The notes: generated by a model from the letters alone, not told the origin. 64,000 nt of DNA from Streptomyces sp. DSM 15324 (GCF_001514285.1 NZ_KQ949025.1:792227-856226), one strand, 5' to 3'. Numbered from the stretch's first letter, positions 44,701 to 54,027 are shown. Translations and numbers: made by a program.

Positions 44701-44900
44701 GGCGCCTCATCCTCGCATCCGCAGGGCCCCTCGGGCGGTGGTACGCGATCCCGCGCGTCCGCGCTCATCCGCCGCCGCTACCCCGGAGGAGGGGAACCGG
44801 CCGTCCGGGGTTCCCGATCACATGCGGGCGGGACCCAGGCGGCGCGCCGGCAGGGGGCGGGCCGGAGCCCGGCGGTGAGCGTCGTACGCCGTTCGCCCGG

Positions 44901-46316
44901 TCACAACCCCCCGCCCACCGTGAACCCGATCACGGAGCCACCGCCCGCCCGCCGGTGGGCGAAGGGGGCGCCGCCGTGGGAGAGGGCCACCTCCCGCACG
45001 ATCGACAGGCCGAGGCCGGATCCGGGCAGGGAGCGGGCGTCGGCGGCGCGGTAGAAACGGTCGAAGACACGGGTCAGGTCCTCGACGGCGATGCCGGGCC
45101 CGCGGTCGAGGACCTCGACGCGGACGACGCCGGGCCGGGCGGGCCCGGTGACGGAGATCTCGACGGGCGCCACGCCCTCGCGGTCGAACTTGGTGGCGTT
45201 CTCCACGAGGTTGGACACGGCCCGCTGGAGCATGCCGGGCCGGCCGTCGGTCGTGGTGTCGCCGCTCGCCCGGACCTGGATCACCCGTCCGGTGCGGCGC
45301 CGGGCGAGCACCGCGACCTCCTCGGCGATGTCGGCGATGTCCACTTTCTGCGGGGGTTCGTTGTCGGCCTGGCCGGCGGCGAGGTCGACGAGTTCGTTGA
45401 CCAGGTCGGTCAGCTCACGGGCCTCCTGGGTGAGGTCGGCGACCAGGTCCTCACGCATGGCGGGCGGCAGCTCGTCGATCCGCCGCAGCAGCGAGATGTT
45501 CGTCCGCAGCGAGGTCAGCGGCGTGCGCAGCTCGTGCCCCGCGTCCTGCACCAGGCGCCGCTGGTCCTCCTCCGACTGGGCGAGCCGGCCCAGCATCCGG
45601 TCGAAGGCCCGGCCGAGCCGGCCCACCTCGTCGTAGCCGGTGACCGGAACCTGCACACCGAGCCGCCGGGTCCGGGCGACGTCCTCGGCGGCGGTGGTGA
45701 GGATGACCAGACGGTGGGTGATGCGCCGGGCCAGCCACCAGCCGAACAGGCCCGCGGCGAGGACGACGGCGGTCATCAGGATCAGGGTGCGCTGCTGGAG
45801 CGCCCGCAGCAGGTCCTCGGTGTCGCTGAACTCCTGCGCCACCTGCACCGCGCCGCGCCCGCCGCCGAGCGCGACGGTCGCGACCCGGTACACGTCGCTG
45901 CCGACGTCCACGTCCTTGTGCACGGCCATCCGCCCGGCCGCCTGGGCCATCGCGACCTTCCGGTCGGCGGGCACCACGGGCAGCCGCGGACTGCCGCTGT
46001 CGACGACCGTCCCGTCGGCCCCGAGCACCTGCACATTGGTCCGCGCGGGCCGCACGATGTCGTGCCCGGGCGCCGCGGAGGAGAAGTCCTCCGGCGCCAT
46101 CGCGTGCCCGCGCACCTCGTCCCGCAGATCCTGGACGACCTCGTCGAACACCGACTCCTGGTCGACCCGCACCAGCCGCGCCGCCGCCGAGTACGAGAAC
46201 ACCCCCACCAGCACGGTCACGGCGGCGGTCACCGCGGCGAACGACACGGCGAACGTCGTCCGCAGGGACACCAGCTTGGGCCGCGGCCCACCCAGCAGCC
46301 GCCGCAGCCGGCCCAC
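44901..46316 (-). CDS. sensor histidine kinase of a two-component system
   Basis: A 471-residue membrane kinase. Two transmembrane helices (LRTTFAVSFAAVTAAVTVLV and LILMTAVVLAAGLFGWWLAR) flank an external sensor of about 130 residues. HAMP follows, then the H-box QDAGHELRTPLTSLRTNISL, N-box NLVENATKF, and G-boxes VLDRGPGIAVEDLTRVFDR and GSGLGLSIVREVALSHGG. Type like MprB/BaeS kinases. The kinase start (46316) abuts the end of the upstream regulator gene (stop 46317), so they form one unit. The signal is not known. Confidence 0.92.
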   Translation of the reverse strand: MGRLRRLLGGPRPKLVSLRTTFAVSFAAVTAAVTVLVGVFSYSAAARLVRVDQESVFDEVVQDLRDEVRGHAMAPEDFSSAAPGHDIVRPARTNVQVLGADGTVVDSGSPRLPVVPADRKVAMAQAAGRMAVHKDVDVGSDVYRVATVALGGGRGAVQVAQEFSDTEDLLRALQQRTLILMTAVVLAAGLFGWWLARRITHRLVILTTAAEDVARTRRLGVQVPVTGYDEVGRLGRAFDRMLGRLAQSEEDQRRLVQDAGHELRTPLTSLRTNISLLRRIDELPPAMREDLVADLTQEARELTDLVNELVDLAAGQADNEPPQKVDIADIAEEVAVLARRRTGRVIQVRASGDTTTDGRPGMLQRAVSNLVENATKFDREGVAPVEISVTGPARPGVVRVEVLDRGPGIAVEDLTRVFDRFYRAADARSLPGSGLGLSIVREVALSHGGAPFAHRRAGGGSVIGFTVGGGL

Positions 46317-47039
46317 TCAGTCCTCCCGGAGCACGTATCCGACGCCGCGCACCGTGTGGATCAGCGGGGAGGCGTCCGGGTGGTCGAGCTTGCGGCGGAG
46401 GTAGCCGACGTAGACGGCGAGGTTCTTGGAGCCGGGCCCGAAGTCGTAGCCCCAGATGCGGTCGTAGATCGTGGAGTGGTCGAGGACGATCCCGGCGTTG
46501 CGCACGAGGAGTTCCAGCAGTTCGAACTCGGTGCGGGTGAGCTCCAGCTCGCGCTCGCCCCGCCAGGCCCGCCGCGCCTGCGGGTCCATGCGCAGCCCGG
46601 CCGCCTCCAGGTACCGCTCGGGCGTCTGCCGCGGGGCGGCGGCGGTCTCCACCGGGACGGGGACCCCGCCGGGGTTGGTGCGCCGCAGCAGGGCCCGGAG
46701 CCTTGCGAAGACCTCCTCGACGTCGAACGGCTTGACGACGTAGTCGTCGGCGCCCGCGTCGAGCCCGGCGATCCGGTCGGCGGTCTCCACCAGCGCGGTC
46801 AGCATCAGGATCGGCGTGCGGTCGCCCTCGGCGCGCAGCACCCGGCAGACCTGGAGTCCGTCGATCCCGGGCATCATCACGTCGAGGACGAGCACGTCCG
46901 GCGGCGCCTTGTGGGCGTGGGCCAGCGCCTCGACGCCGTCGGCGACCGCGGTGACCTGGTACCCCTCCAGGGCCAGGGCGCGTTCCAGGGCGTGGCGGAT
47001 GGCGCGGTCGTCTTCGGCGAGCAGCAGCGTGGGAGGCAC
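46317..47039 (-). CDS. OmpR-family response regulator
   Basis: A 240-residue regulator. The receiver domain has the acidic pair EDDRA near residue 10, the phosphorylation Asp in VLVLDVMMPGIDGLQ near residue 53, and Lys in DDYVVKPFDVEEV. The C-terminal winged helix has LTRTEFELLELLVRNAGIVL and ENLAVYVGYLRRKLDH-like (KNLAVYVGYLRRKLDHPDAS) segments. The GTG start at 47039 with the upstream gap 47040-47132 holding the operon promoter. Its kinase partner follows directly. Confidence 0.93.
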   Translation of the reverse strand: MPPTLLLAEDDRAIRHALERALALEGYQVTAVADGVEALAHAHKAPPDVLVLDVMMPGIDGLQVCRVLRAEGDRTPILMLTALVETADRIAGLDAGADDYVVKPFDVEEVFARLRALLRRTNPGGVPVPVETAAAPRQTPERYLEAAGLRMDPQARRAWRGERELELTRTEFELLELLVRNAGIVLDHSTIYDRIWGYDFGPGSKNLAVYVGYLRRKLDHPDASPLIHTVRGVGYVLRED

Positions 47040-47132
47040 GAGGCCAGTCTGCCAAGCTTTCCGGGTCGGACGACCTGATGATCTTCCTTCCGCCGGGCTT
47101 CTTACTGGCCTCTCACTCAGCCGGAGGCAACC

Positions 47133-47732
47133 TCATCCCGCGGGCCGCAGCGCGGCGAGCTGCTCGGCGAACGGTACGACGTCGAAGGCGTCCTTCACCG
47201 GTTCGGGCTCACGCACCGCCGACAGCCCGCCCATCAGCGCCGCCAGCTCTCCCGCGGCCCGCTCGATCCGCTCCGGCAGCCCCTCGGCGCCCCAGTCCTC
47301 CGAGGCGGCGTAGACCGCGGTCGGGACGACGACGGCCCGCAGGTAGGCGAAGAGCGGGCGCAGGGCGTGCTCCAGGACGAGGGAGTGCCGGGCGGAGCCG
47401 CCGGTCGCCGCGATCAGCACCGGCTTCCCGGTCAGGGCGTCCGGGTCCAGCACGTCGAAGAACGACTTGAACAGTCCGCTGTACGACGCGGAGAACACCG
47501 GCGTGACGACGACCAGGCCGTCGGCGGCCGCGACCGCGTCCAGGGCGGCGGCGAGTGTGCGGCCGGGGAAGCCGTTGGTGAAGTGGTGCGCGATCTCCAC
47601 CGCGAGGTCGCGCAGCTCCACGATCTCGGTGTCCACCGGCGTCCGCGCCCCGACCGCCTGGGCGAGCCGGTCGGCGAGCAGCCGGGTCGACGAGGGGACG
47701 CTCAGGCCTGCCGAGACGACGACGAGCTTCAT
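47133..47732 (-). CDS. NADPH-dependent FMN reductase, partner of the LLM oxygenase
   Basis: A 199-residue flavodoxin-fold FMN reductase. The FMN phosphate loop VVSAGLSVPSSTRLLADRLA lies at the N-terminus, with PVFSASYSGLFKSFFDVLD near residue 83 and IAATGGSARHSLVLEHALRP near residue 112. It would supply reduced FMN to the LLM oxygenase whose stop overlaps its ATG by 4 nt, the two-component layout of the CE1758/CE1759 type. Confidence 0.88.
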   Translation of the reverse strand: MKLVVVSAGLSVPSSTRLLADRLAQAVGARTPVDTEIVELRDLAVEIAHHFTNGFPGRTLAAALDAVAAADGLVVVTPVFSASYSGLFKSFFDVLDPDALTGKPVLIAATGGSARHSLVLEHALRPLFAYLRAVVVPTAVYAASEDWGAEGLPERIERAAGELAALMGGLSAVREPEPVKDAFDVVPFAEQLAALRPAG

Positions 47733-48817
47733 GCCACGGTCTCCTTCCGTGCGGCCGCGAGCAGCGACTGGTGGGTGGGCGCGTCCGGCACCTCGGCCGG
47801 GCGCCCCTTGGCGAACTCCTTGCGCAGCACCGGCACGACCTCCTCGCCGAGCAGGTCGAGCTGCTCCAGGACGGTCTTCAGGGGCAGGCCGGCGTGGTCG
47901 AGCAGGAACAGCTGGCGCTGGTAGTCGCCGGCGTACTCGCGGAAGGCGAGGGTCTTCTCGATGACCTGCTCGGGGGTGCCGACGGTCAGCGGGGTCTGGT
48001 CGGTGAAGTCCTCCAGGGACGGGCCGTGCCCGTAGACCGGCGCGTTGTCGAAGTACGGACGGAACTCGCGCACCGCGTCCTGCGAGTTCTTCCGCATGAA
48101 CACCTGACCGCCCAGGCCCACGATGGCCTGCTCGGGGGTGCCGTGCCCGTAGTGGGCGTACCGGGAGCGGTACAGCTCGACCATGCGCTTGGTGTGGTCG
48201 GCGGGCCAGAAGATGTTGTTGTGGAAGAAGCCGTCGCCGTAGTAGGCGGCCTGCTCGGCGATCTCGGGGGACCGGATGGAGCCGTGCCAGACGAACGGCG
48301 GGACGTCGTCGAGGGGCCTCGGCGTGGAGGTGAACCCCTGGAGCGGGCTGCGGAACGTGCCCTCCCAGTCCACGACGTCCTCCCGCCACAGCCGGCGCAG
48401 CAGGGCGTAGTTCTCGATGGCGAGGTTGATGCCCTGGCGGATGTCCTGGCCGAACCAGGGGTAGACGGGACCGGTGTTGCCGCGGCCCATCATCAGGTCC
48501 ACCCGGCCGTCGGCCAGGTGCTGGAGCATCGCGAAGTCCTCGGCGATCTTCACCGGGTCGTTGGTGGTGATGAGGGTGGTGGAGGTGGAGAGGATCAGCT
48601 TCTCCGTCTGCGCGGCGACGTACCCGAGCATGGTGGTCGGCGAGGAGGGCACGAACGGCGGGTTGTGGTGCTCCCCGGTCGCGAAGACGTCGAGCCCGAC
48701 CTCCTCCGCCTTCAGCGCGATGGCGACCATGGCCTTGATCCGCTCCCGCTCACTCGGCGTACGGCCGGTCGTCGGGTCCGGCGTCACATCGCCCACCGTG
48801 AAGATCCCGAACTGCAT
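47729..48817 (-). CDS. LLM-class flavin-dependent monooxygenase
   Basis: A 362-residue luciferase-like TIM-barrel oxygenase. Core motifs are MQFGIFTVGDVTPDPTTGRT, EVGLDVFATGEHHNPPFVPS (the EHH segment), and LADGRVDLMMGRGNTGPVYP. The end LAAARKETVA overlaps the FMN reductase start. The substrate is not told by sequence. GGAGG lies 11 nt upstream of ATG 48817, and a palindromic operator-like box is 22 bp further up. Confidence 0.89.
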   Translation of the reverse strand: MQFGIFTVGDVTPDPTTGRTPSERERIKAMVAIALKAEEVGLDVFATGEHHNPPFVPSSPTTMLGYVAAQTEKLILSTSTTLITTNDPVKIAEDFAMLQHLADGRVDLMMGRGNTGPVYPWFGQDIRQGINLAIENYALLRRLWREDVVDWEGTFRSPLQGFTSTPRPLDDVPPFVWHGSIRSPEIAEQAAYYGDGFFHNNIFWPADHTKRMVELYRSRYAHYGHGTPEQAIVGLGGQVFMRKNSQDAVREFRPYFDNAPVYGHGPSLEDFTDQTPLTVGTPEQVIEKTLAFREYAGDYQRQLFLLDHAGLPLKTVLEQLDLLGEEVVPVLRKEFAKGRPAEVPDAPTHQSLLAAARKETVA

Positions 48818-48838
48818 GGTCGCTCAACCTCCAAAGTT

Positions 48839-48852
48839 GTTGACCGTTCAAC
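48839..48852. promoter_or_regulatory. palindrome GTTGACCGTTCAAC, probable operator of the LLM operon
   Basis: GTTGA-N4-TCAAC is a perfect 5-bp inverted repeat in the promoter of the LLM/FMN reductase pair, and CTTGAACG follows at 48861. MarR- or HTH-type repressors bind sites of this form. The repressor is not identified. Confidence 0.55.
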
Positions 48853-48900
48853 TATACCCCTTGAACGACCCCGGGGGCCCGGCTATTCCCCACTTCGGAG

Positions 48901-48985
48901 GAGGGCTGGGGGCGGGCCGGGGCAGGGCTTGGGGATGAGGTGGCCGGGGGTGGGCTGGGGGCATGCCGGGGCAGGCCAGAGGGTC
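48901..48985. repeat. G-rich tract with G-quadruplex potential
   Basis: The + strand has at least six runs of three to five G within 85 bases (GGGCTGGGGGCGGGCCGGGG, then GGGCTTGGGG, GGGGGTGGGCTGGGG). This fits intramolecular G-quadruplex patterns. No gene is here. Confidence 0.65.
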
Positions 48986-49114
48986 AGGCCAGGATCAGCC
49001 CGGGGGCCCGGCCGGGGCCAGACCCGGGGGTACGGCCCGCGGGCAGGCCGGGGCAGGCCCAAGGGGCCCGGATCAGGCCTCGGGGCCAGGCCGGGGGCCA
49101 GACCCGGCGCCAAG

Positions 49115-49240
49115 CCCACAGCCAACCCGAGGCCAGACCGGCACCAAGCCCACAGCCAACCCGAGGCCAGACCGGCACCAAGCCCACAGCCAACCCGAGG
49201 CCAGACCGGCACCAAGCCCACAGCCAGCCCAGGGTCAGCC
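49115..49240. repeat. 34-bp tandem repeat, three full copies and a partial
   Basis: Units start at 49115, 49149 and 49183, each beginning CCCACAGCCAACCCGAGG and ending GGCACCAAG; a fourth, degenerate copy begins at 49217. The first ~70 bases before 49115 are degenerate copies. The region 48853-49340 contains no gene with proper codon bias. Confidence 0.75.
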
Positions 49241-49340
49241 CAGGGACGGCAGGCCAAGGCCGGCCCAGCGCGACAAGCTGCCGGGGGCACGCCAGGGCAG
49301 GCGAGCCGGGGCGGCCCGGGCCCCGATCAGGCGCACCGGT

Positions 49341-50075
49341 TCAGCCCAGAGGGAGCGCGTCCATGTACGCGTTCGACGGCTTGCGTACCTTCTTCAGCGC
49401 GTGGGCGTCCAGGGCCACCGCCGCCGACGACGTGCCCAGCCCGCCGCCCGGGTGCCAGGTCCCGGTGACCGTCACCCACGTGTCCGCCTTCGGCGTCGTG
49501 CCGCCGTACACCCGTACCTTCAGCGTGGTGGCGTCCGCCGCGCAGCAGCTGATGAGGATCCGCGTCAGGTACCACCCGCCCCCCTCGGCCGGCGACGCGA
49601 ACCCCGTCAGCTGCACCGCGCGCCCCTTGATCGCCCGGCTGCGGTCCTGCTGCACCCGCTGGGTGAACCCGGTCAGCGTGATCGGCAGCGGCGAGGTCGC
49701 CGGCAGCGGATCGAACCCGTCGTCCTCCACCGCGACCACCTTGGCCGGCTCCCGCGCCGCCGTGTACGAGCCGAGCGCGGGCGGCGCGTAGAACAGCAGG
49801 CTCAGCACCGGCAGGAACAGCAGCCACGCGACGCGCGGGACCCGGGAGTGGTCATGCCCGTGACCGTGGTCCTCACCCCGCGCGCCCTGTCCGTCCCCTC
49901 GGCGCGCGGCCAGCGCCTCCAGGACCCCGAGCCCCACCAGCACCACACCCGACACGACCAGCAGCCACCGCATCCCCGGCTTCACGAACCGCAGGTACTC
50001 GTCCGTGAACAGCGCGGTCTGCAACAGCCCCAGCCCGCTCAGCAGCAGCAACGCCACCCGCACGAACCGCTTCAC
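49341..50075 (-). CDS. TIGR03943-family membrane protein, partner of the permease
   Basis: A 244-residue protein with two N-terminal membrane helices ([20 protein letters not shown] and [20 protein letters not shown]), a His-rich loop ([17 protein letters not shown]), a third helix, and an extracytoplasmic domain with [17 protein letters not shown]. It fits the TIGR03943 family, which is always found with a DUF318 permease. The loop could bind zinc or another divalent metal. GTG 50075 overlaps the permease stop (GTGA), so the two are coupled. Metal transport is an inference. Confidence 0.82.
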   Translation of the reverse strand: MKRFVRVALLLLSGLGLLQTALFTDEYLRFVKPGMRWLLVVSGVVLVGLGVLEALAARRGDGQGARGEDHGHGHDHSRVPRVAWLLFLPVLSLLFYAPPALGSYTAAREPAKVVAVEDDGFDPLPATSPLPITLTGFTQRVQQDRSRAIKGRAVQLTGFASPAEGGGWYLTRILISCCAADATTLKVRVYGGTTPKADTWVTVTGTWHPGGGLGTSSAAVALDAHALKKVRKPSNAYMDALPLG

Positions 50076-51208
50076 AGCAGCACCCCTCCCACGATCGCAC
50101 TGCACACCACCGCGACGACCACCGTCGCCGAGGAGAACCGCACCGCGAAGGCCCGGCCGAACGTCCCCGCCTGCAACGCGATCAGCTTCAGATCGACCAT
50201 CGGCCCGACCACCATGAACGCCAGCCGCGCCACCGGCGAGAACCCGCTCAGCGAGGCCGCCACGAACGCGTCCGCCTCACTGCACACCGCCAGCAGGATC
50301 GCCAGCGCCGCCAGGAACAGCACCGACAGCCACGGCGACCCCGAGAACACCTCCAGCACCGACCGCGGCACCGCCACGTTGAAGGTCGCCGCCGCCATCG
50401 CCCCGACCACCAGGAAGCCCCCCGCGTGCAGGAAGTCGTGCTGGAAACCCTGCCGGAACTCCTCCCAGCGGCTGTGCCCCGCCCGGTGCCCGGTGTGCCG
50501 CACGGCCGGCCGCAGCCACTCCTCGCGCCCCAGCCAGAGCCACAGCCAGCCCATCACGGCCGCCGTCACCAGCGAGGCCAGCAGCCGGGCCAGCACCATC
50601 TGCGGACTGCCCGGGAACGCCACCGCCGTCGCCGTCAGCACCACCGGGTTGATCGCGGGCGCGGACAGCAGGAACGCGAACGCCGCCGCCGGAGTCACCC
50701 CCCGCCCGATCAGACTGTTCGCCACCGGCACCGAAGCGCACTCGCACCCCGGCAGCACCACCCCCGCCGCCCCCGCCACCGGCACCGCCAGCGCGGGCCG
50801 CTTCGGCAGCAGCCGGCTGAACACGCTCGCCGGCACGAACGCGTTGATCGCCCCCGACAGCGCCGTCCCCAGCAACAGGAACGGCAGTGCCTGCACGGTC
50901 ACCGCCAGACACACCGTCCGCCACGCCTGCACGGCCGGCTCCTCCAACGACCGGCCGACGACCACCAGCACCGCCCCCGGCAGTACCGCCGCCCCCAGCA
51001 GCACCAGAGGCCAGTGCCGCGGCAGCCCCGGCCCGGCCCCCCGCACGGACCCGGTCCCGGCCGTCTCGGCCGCCGCCTCAGCCTCGGCCGCCTCAGCCGC
51101 CGCCTCGGCCTCCCGCACCTGCCGGCGGGCCTGCACCACCCCGAACTCCAGCGTCTCGGAGTCCCGGAAGTCCGGTATGCCGGAGCCCCGTACGCCCGTG
51201 TCCCGCAT
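50072..51208 (-). CDS. DUF318/UPF0718-family permease
   Basis: A 378-residue membrane protein with about eight helices. The family signature [20 protein letters not shown] near residue 155 and [19 protein letters not shown] near residue 180 are clear. The last repeat has [21 protein letters not shown] non-family N-terminus of about 60 residues has Ala/Glu-rich coiled repeats ([18 protein letters not shown]). Related permeases move arsenic or other organo-metal species, and unassigned members pair with TIGR03943. ATG 51208 is 5 nt from the MarR stop. Confidence 0.85.
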   Translation of the reverse strand: MRDTGVRGSGIPDFRDSETLEFGVVQARRQVREAEAAAEAAEAEAAAETAGTGSVRGAGPGLPRHWPLVLLGAAVLPGAVLVVVGRSLEEPAVQAWRTVCLAVTVQALPFLLLGTALSGAINAFVPASVFSRLLPKRPALAVPVAGAAGVVLPGCECASVPVANSLIGRGVTPAAAFAFLLSAPAINPVVLTATAVAFPGSPQMVLARLLASLVTAAVMGWLWLWLGREEWLRPAVRHTGHRAGHSRWEEFRQGFQHDFLHAGGFLVVGAMAAATFNVAVPRSVLEVFSGSPWLSVLFLAALAILLAVCSEADAFVAASLSGFSPVARLAFMVVGPMVDLKLIALQAGTFGRAFAVRFSSATVVVAVVCSAIVGGVLL

Positions 51209-51213
51209 GTCCC

Positions 51214-51687
51214 CTACACCCGGCCTTCCCGCAGTCGTGCGATCCGCTCCCCGTGGAACTCCACCGTCCGACGCATGTGCCGCACGATCACGGCCAGCTC
51301 CGCGTCCGGCAGATCCGCGAACAGGGGCGTGCGGTCCCCGCCCAGCCGCTTCCACATCCTCCCGAACTCCGCGATCCGCTCCGGCACCGGCGCCACCAGC
51401 ACCCGCCGCCGGTCGGCCGCGTCCCGCTCCCGGACCACGTACCCCGACCGCTCCAGCCGGTCCACCAGCCGCGTCGCCGACCCCGTCGTCAGCCCGGTCA
51501 GCTCGGCCACCCGGCCCGCCGTCACCGGTTCCGGCTCCAGCGTCAGCAGGTTCAGACACTGCAGATCGGTCGGATGCAGCCCGAGCCGGTCCGCCAGGGC
51601 CTGGTTGAACAGGGCGTACGACGCCACGTACCGCCGGGAGACCACGGACAGCTCGTCCAGCAGACCCGCCCGCCCGTTCCCGGACAT
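51214..51687 (-). CDS. MarR-family transcriptional regulator
   Basis: A 157-residue MarR protein with the winged [43 protein letters not shown] and wing [20 protein letters not shown]. It is first in a three-gene run with the permease and TIGR03943 protein (5-bp gap and 4-bp overlap), so it may control their export function. The stop-start spacing supports operon transcription. Confidence 0.9.
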   Translation of the reverse strand: MSGNGRAGLLDELSVVSRRYVASYALFNQALADRLGLHPTDLQCLNLLTLEPEPVTAGRVAELTGLTTGSATRLVDRLERSGYVVRERDAADRRRVLVAPVPERIAEFGRMWKRLGGDRTPLFADLPDAELAVIVRHMRRTVEFHGERIARLREGRV

Positions 51688-51745
51688 CGCCCAACCCCTT
51701 CGTCAGCGCCGCCTGCCGAGATCGTACTCAGGGACCTCACGGCCC

Positions 51746-52219
51746 TCAGAAGTAGTAGGTGTCCCCGGTGTCCAGCACCAGCACCTGCTGCCGGTCGTTG
51801 GCCCGGTTGCGGTCCACCGCCCCGCCCGCCCACACCGTGTCCACGTCCAGCGTCGCCTCCGCCGGCCGCCCCCGCAGCCGTACCCCCAGCTCGATCCGCT
51901 CCCCCAGCGTGTCCGCCGCGAGCGGCCCCGTACGGCACACCACCGACCGCTCCCCCGTCCGCGCACACCCCTGCGGCAGCCGCTGGCCGCGCGCCGCCAG
52001 CGGCACCGACCAGCGCAGCCGGACCGTCGCGTCGGCCACGTCCGCCGGACCGTGGTTCCGCGGCGTCAGCCGTACGTCGACCCGCCCGCCGTGCAGGACC
52101 GCGAACCCGTGGTACGACAGATCGGCCTCGGCCTCGGCCGCGTCCCCCGCCACCGCGGGCGAGCCCACCGCCAGTACCCCCATGGCCCCCCACACGGCGA
52201 GCCCCCGCATCCTGCGCAT
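51746..52219 (-). CDS. secreted CARDB/DUF11-like protein
   Basis: A 157-residue secreted protein. The N-terminus [20 protein letters not shown] is a Sec signal peptide with cleavage near AVAGDA. The body is a single immunoglobulin-like CARDB/DUF11 beta-sandwich ([40 protein letters not shown]). ATG 52219 has AGGAG upstream, and the longer frame to 52504 is a shadow of the neighbour. Function unknown. Confidence 0.7.
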   Translation of the reverse strand: MRRMRGLAVWGAMGVLAVGSPAVAGDAAEAEADLSYHGFAVLHGGRVDVRLTPRNHGPADVADATVRLRWSVPLAARGQRLPQGCARTGERSVVCRTGPLAADTLGERIELGVRLRGRPAEATLDVDTVWAGGAVDRNRANDRQQVLVLDTGDTYYF

Positions 52220-52330
52220 GCCACCACTCCTTGCGTCGGCCGGTCCTACCGGTGGGATGTATCCCACGGCGAGCGAGCGGTGAGGCGCCCTCCAACAGGT
52301 GACGCGGCCACCCGTGCGAGGCTGAACGCC

Positions 52331-52666
52331 ATGACGGTCCTCCGCTCCGCCGCCCTCTTCGTCCTCGCCGCCCTCTTCGAGATCGGCGGCGCCTGGATGG
52401 TCTGGCAGGGCGTGCGCGAGCAGCGCGGCTGGCTCTGGGCCGGCGGCGGCGTCCTCGCCCTCGGCGCCTACGGCTTCGTCGCCACCTTCCAGCCCGACGC
52501 CCACTTCGGCCGCGTCCTCGCCGCGTACGGCGGGATCTTCGTCGCCGGCTCGATCCTGTGGGGCGTGGTCGCCGACGGTTTCCGCCCCGACCGCTGGGAC
52601 GTCACGGGCGCGCTGGTCTGCCTCGCGGGCATGGCCGTGATCATGTGGGCCCCGCGCGGCGGGTGA
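52331..52666 (+). CDS. YnfA/UPF0060-type small membrane protein
   Basis: A 111-residue protein with four membrane helices. The family motif [19 protein letters not shown] at residues 16-34 and [20 protein letters not shown] near residue 68 are typical of UPF0060/YnfA, a small-drug-resistance-like exporter family. ATG 52331 is the start, the larger frame being a shadow. Divergent from the secreted CARDB-like gene. Confidence 0.87.
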   Translation: MTVLRSAALFVLAALFEIGGAWMVWQGVREQRGWLWAGGGVLALGAYGFVATFQPDAHFGRVLAAYGGIFVAGSILWGVVADGFRPDRWDVTGALVCLAGMAVIMWAPRGG

Positions 52667-52812
52667 ACGCCTCCGCGCCGGTGCCGACAGTGGTCCACCT
52701 CACGGACACCCCGGCACCCGTCCCCCGATTCCCACCTATCCTGGCCGGACGGCCTTTCGAGGCCGGTCGTCCTTCCGCGCCAGCCCGATCGCGTAGCCCG
52801 AGGAGCAGTCCC

Positions 52813-53589
52813 ATGGCCACCGCCGCCCCGTCCGCCGCCTCCCGCATCGCCGTCGTCACCGGTGCGAGCAGCGGAATCGGCGCCGCCACGGCCCGCCGCC
52901 TCGCCGCCGCCGGCTACCGCGTCGTCCTCACCGCCCGCCGCAAGGACCGTATCGAGGCGCTGGCCGAGGAGATCGTCGCGGCGGGCGGCTCGGCGACCGC
53001 GTACCCGCTGGACGTCACGGACCGCGCCGCTGTCGACGAGTTCGCCACCGCCTTCACCACCATCGGCGTCCTGGTCAACAACGCGGGCGGGGCGCTCGGC
53101 GCCGACCCGGTGGCCACCGGCGACCCCGCCGACTGGCGCGCGATGTACGAGACGAACGTCATCGGCACCCTCAACCTCACCCAGGCCCTGCTGCCCAAGC
53201 TCGACGCGAGCGGCGACGGCACGATCGTCGTCGTCTCCTCCACCGCCGGCCACGGCACCTACGAGGGCGGCGCCGGCTACGTCGCCGCCAAGCACGGCGC
53301 GCACGTCCTCGCCGAGACCCTCCGCCTGGAGATCGTCGGCCGGCCGGTCCGCGTCATCGAGATCGCCCCCGGCATGGTCAAGACCGACGAGTTCGCCCTC
53401 ACCCGCTTCGGCGGCGACGAGGACAGGGCCGCCAAGGTCTACGAGGGCGTCGCCGACCCTCTCACCGCCGACGACGTCGCCGACACCATCGCCTGGACGG
53501 TGACCCGGCCCAGCCACGTCAACGTCGACCTGCTGGTGCTGCGCCCCCGCGCCCAGGCCTCGAACACCAAAGTCCACCGGGAGCTGTGA
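52813..53589 (+). CDS. short-chain dehydrogenase/reductase, YdfG/serine-dehydrogenase-like
   Basis: A 258-residue SDR. The cofactor loop VVTGASSGIGAATARRLAAA near residue 14, NNAGGALG, and the catalytic segment VVVSSTAGHGTYEGGAGYVA with Tyr-x-x-x-Lys (GYVAAKHGAH) near residue 155 are complete; PGMVKTDEF follows. The Arg in RRKDRIE at the end of beta-2 suggests NADP. Type like YdfG dehydrogenases that oxidise hydroxy acids. ATG 52813 has AGGAG upstream. The stop shares a base with the next start. Confidence 0.9.
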   Translation: MATAAPSAASRIAVVTGASSGIGAATARRLAAAGYRVVLTARRKDRIEALAEEIVAAGGSATAYPLDVTDRAAVDEFATAFTTIGVLVNNAGGALGADPVATGDPADWRAMYETNVIGTLNLTQALLPKLDASGDGTIVVVSSTAGHGTYEGGAGYVAAKHGAHVLAETLRLEIVGRPVRVIEIAPGMVKTDEFALTRFGGDEDRAAKVYEGVADPLTADDVADTIAWTVTRPSHVNVDLLVLRPRAQASNTKVHREL

Positions 53590-53714
53590 TGGCGGCCAAG
53601 GAGCCCCGGGGTCCGCACGACGAACGCCAGATGTGGTGGTGGCTCGGCTACTTCCTCTTCGGCATCCACATCGTGGCGTTCGTCATGATCTACGCGGTGC
53701 GGCACGCGAAGTGA
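53589..53714 (+). CDS. 41-residue membrane protein coupled to the SDR
   Basis: ATG 53589 shares one base with the SDR stop (TGATG). The protein begins AAKEPRGPHDERQMWWWLGY and has one hydrophobic helix (LGYFLFGIHIVAFVMIYAVR) near the C-terminus. It is below the usual gene-finding size limit. The tight coupling and codon bias support it; the function is unknown. Confidence 0.7.
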   Translation: MAAKEPRGPHDERQMWWWLGYFLFGIHIVAFVMIYAVRHAK

Positions 53715-53718
53715 CCGC

Positions 53719-54027
53719 TCACGGCGCCTGACACCGCGGGTCGTCGACGATCACCGCGTTGGCCGGAATGACGATCACCTCGTCCTCGTCCTCCTGCTGC
53801 ACGAACTTCGTCGTCGCGTACCCCCGCTTGCCCTTCCCCACGCACTTGGTGGCGAGGTTGCCGAACCCGTCGGGGAAGTTGTAGACCTCGGCCGCCGTGT
53901 CCTCACCCGCCCGCCCCGCCACCGGGGCGTCGGCCTTCCCCCGCTCGTCGTAGTACTGCTGCGACGCGCACCCGCCGAGCGCGAGAGCGAGCACGGCCAC
54001 CGCCCCGGCGGCCCTCAGCCCCCGCAC
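53719..54027 (-). CDS. small lipoprotein, copy 2 of a tandem duplication
   Basis: A 102-residue lipoprotein with lipobox ALALGGC (Cys near residue 20) and body DAPVAGRAGEDTAAEVYNFP, followed by DGFGNLATKCVGKGKRGYAT. Cys pairs at the end suggest a disulphide. It is a close relative of the upstream gene. GTG 54027 has GGAGG upstream and overlaps the copy-1 stop by 13 bp, so expression is coupled. Role unknown. Confidence 0.72.
   Translation of the reverse strand: MRGLRAAGAVAVLALALGGCASQQYYDERGKADAPVAGRAGEDTAAEVYNFPDGFGNLATKCVGKGKRGYATTKFVQQEDEDEVIVIPANAVIVDDPRCQAP

Noticed and set aside
44139..47078. 979-codon plus-strand frame and similar long frames (27940-30426, 5193-8030, 17683-19605, 40815-43226)
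   Set aside because: These lie antisense or frame-shifted to genes with clear motifs and have the R/G/A/P composition expected from high-GC codon bias. They are shadows.
49080..49240. Possible CRISPR array
   Set aside because: The 34-bp units follow each other without spacers, and no cas genes are present.
48963..51608. 881-codon frame with Gln/Pro/Ser repeats
   Set aside because: The repeats come from the 34-bp DNA tandem repeat, and the rest is antisense to the permease genes. No ribosome site.
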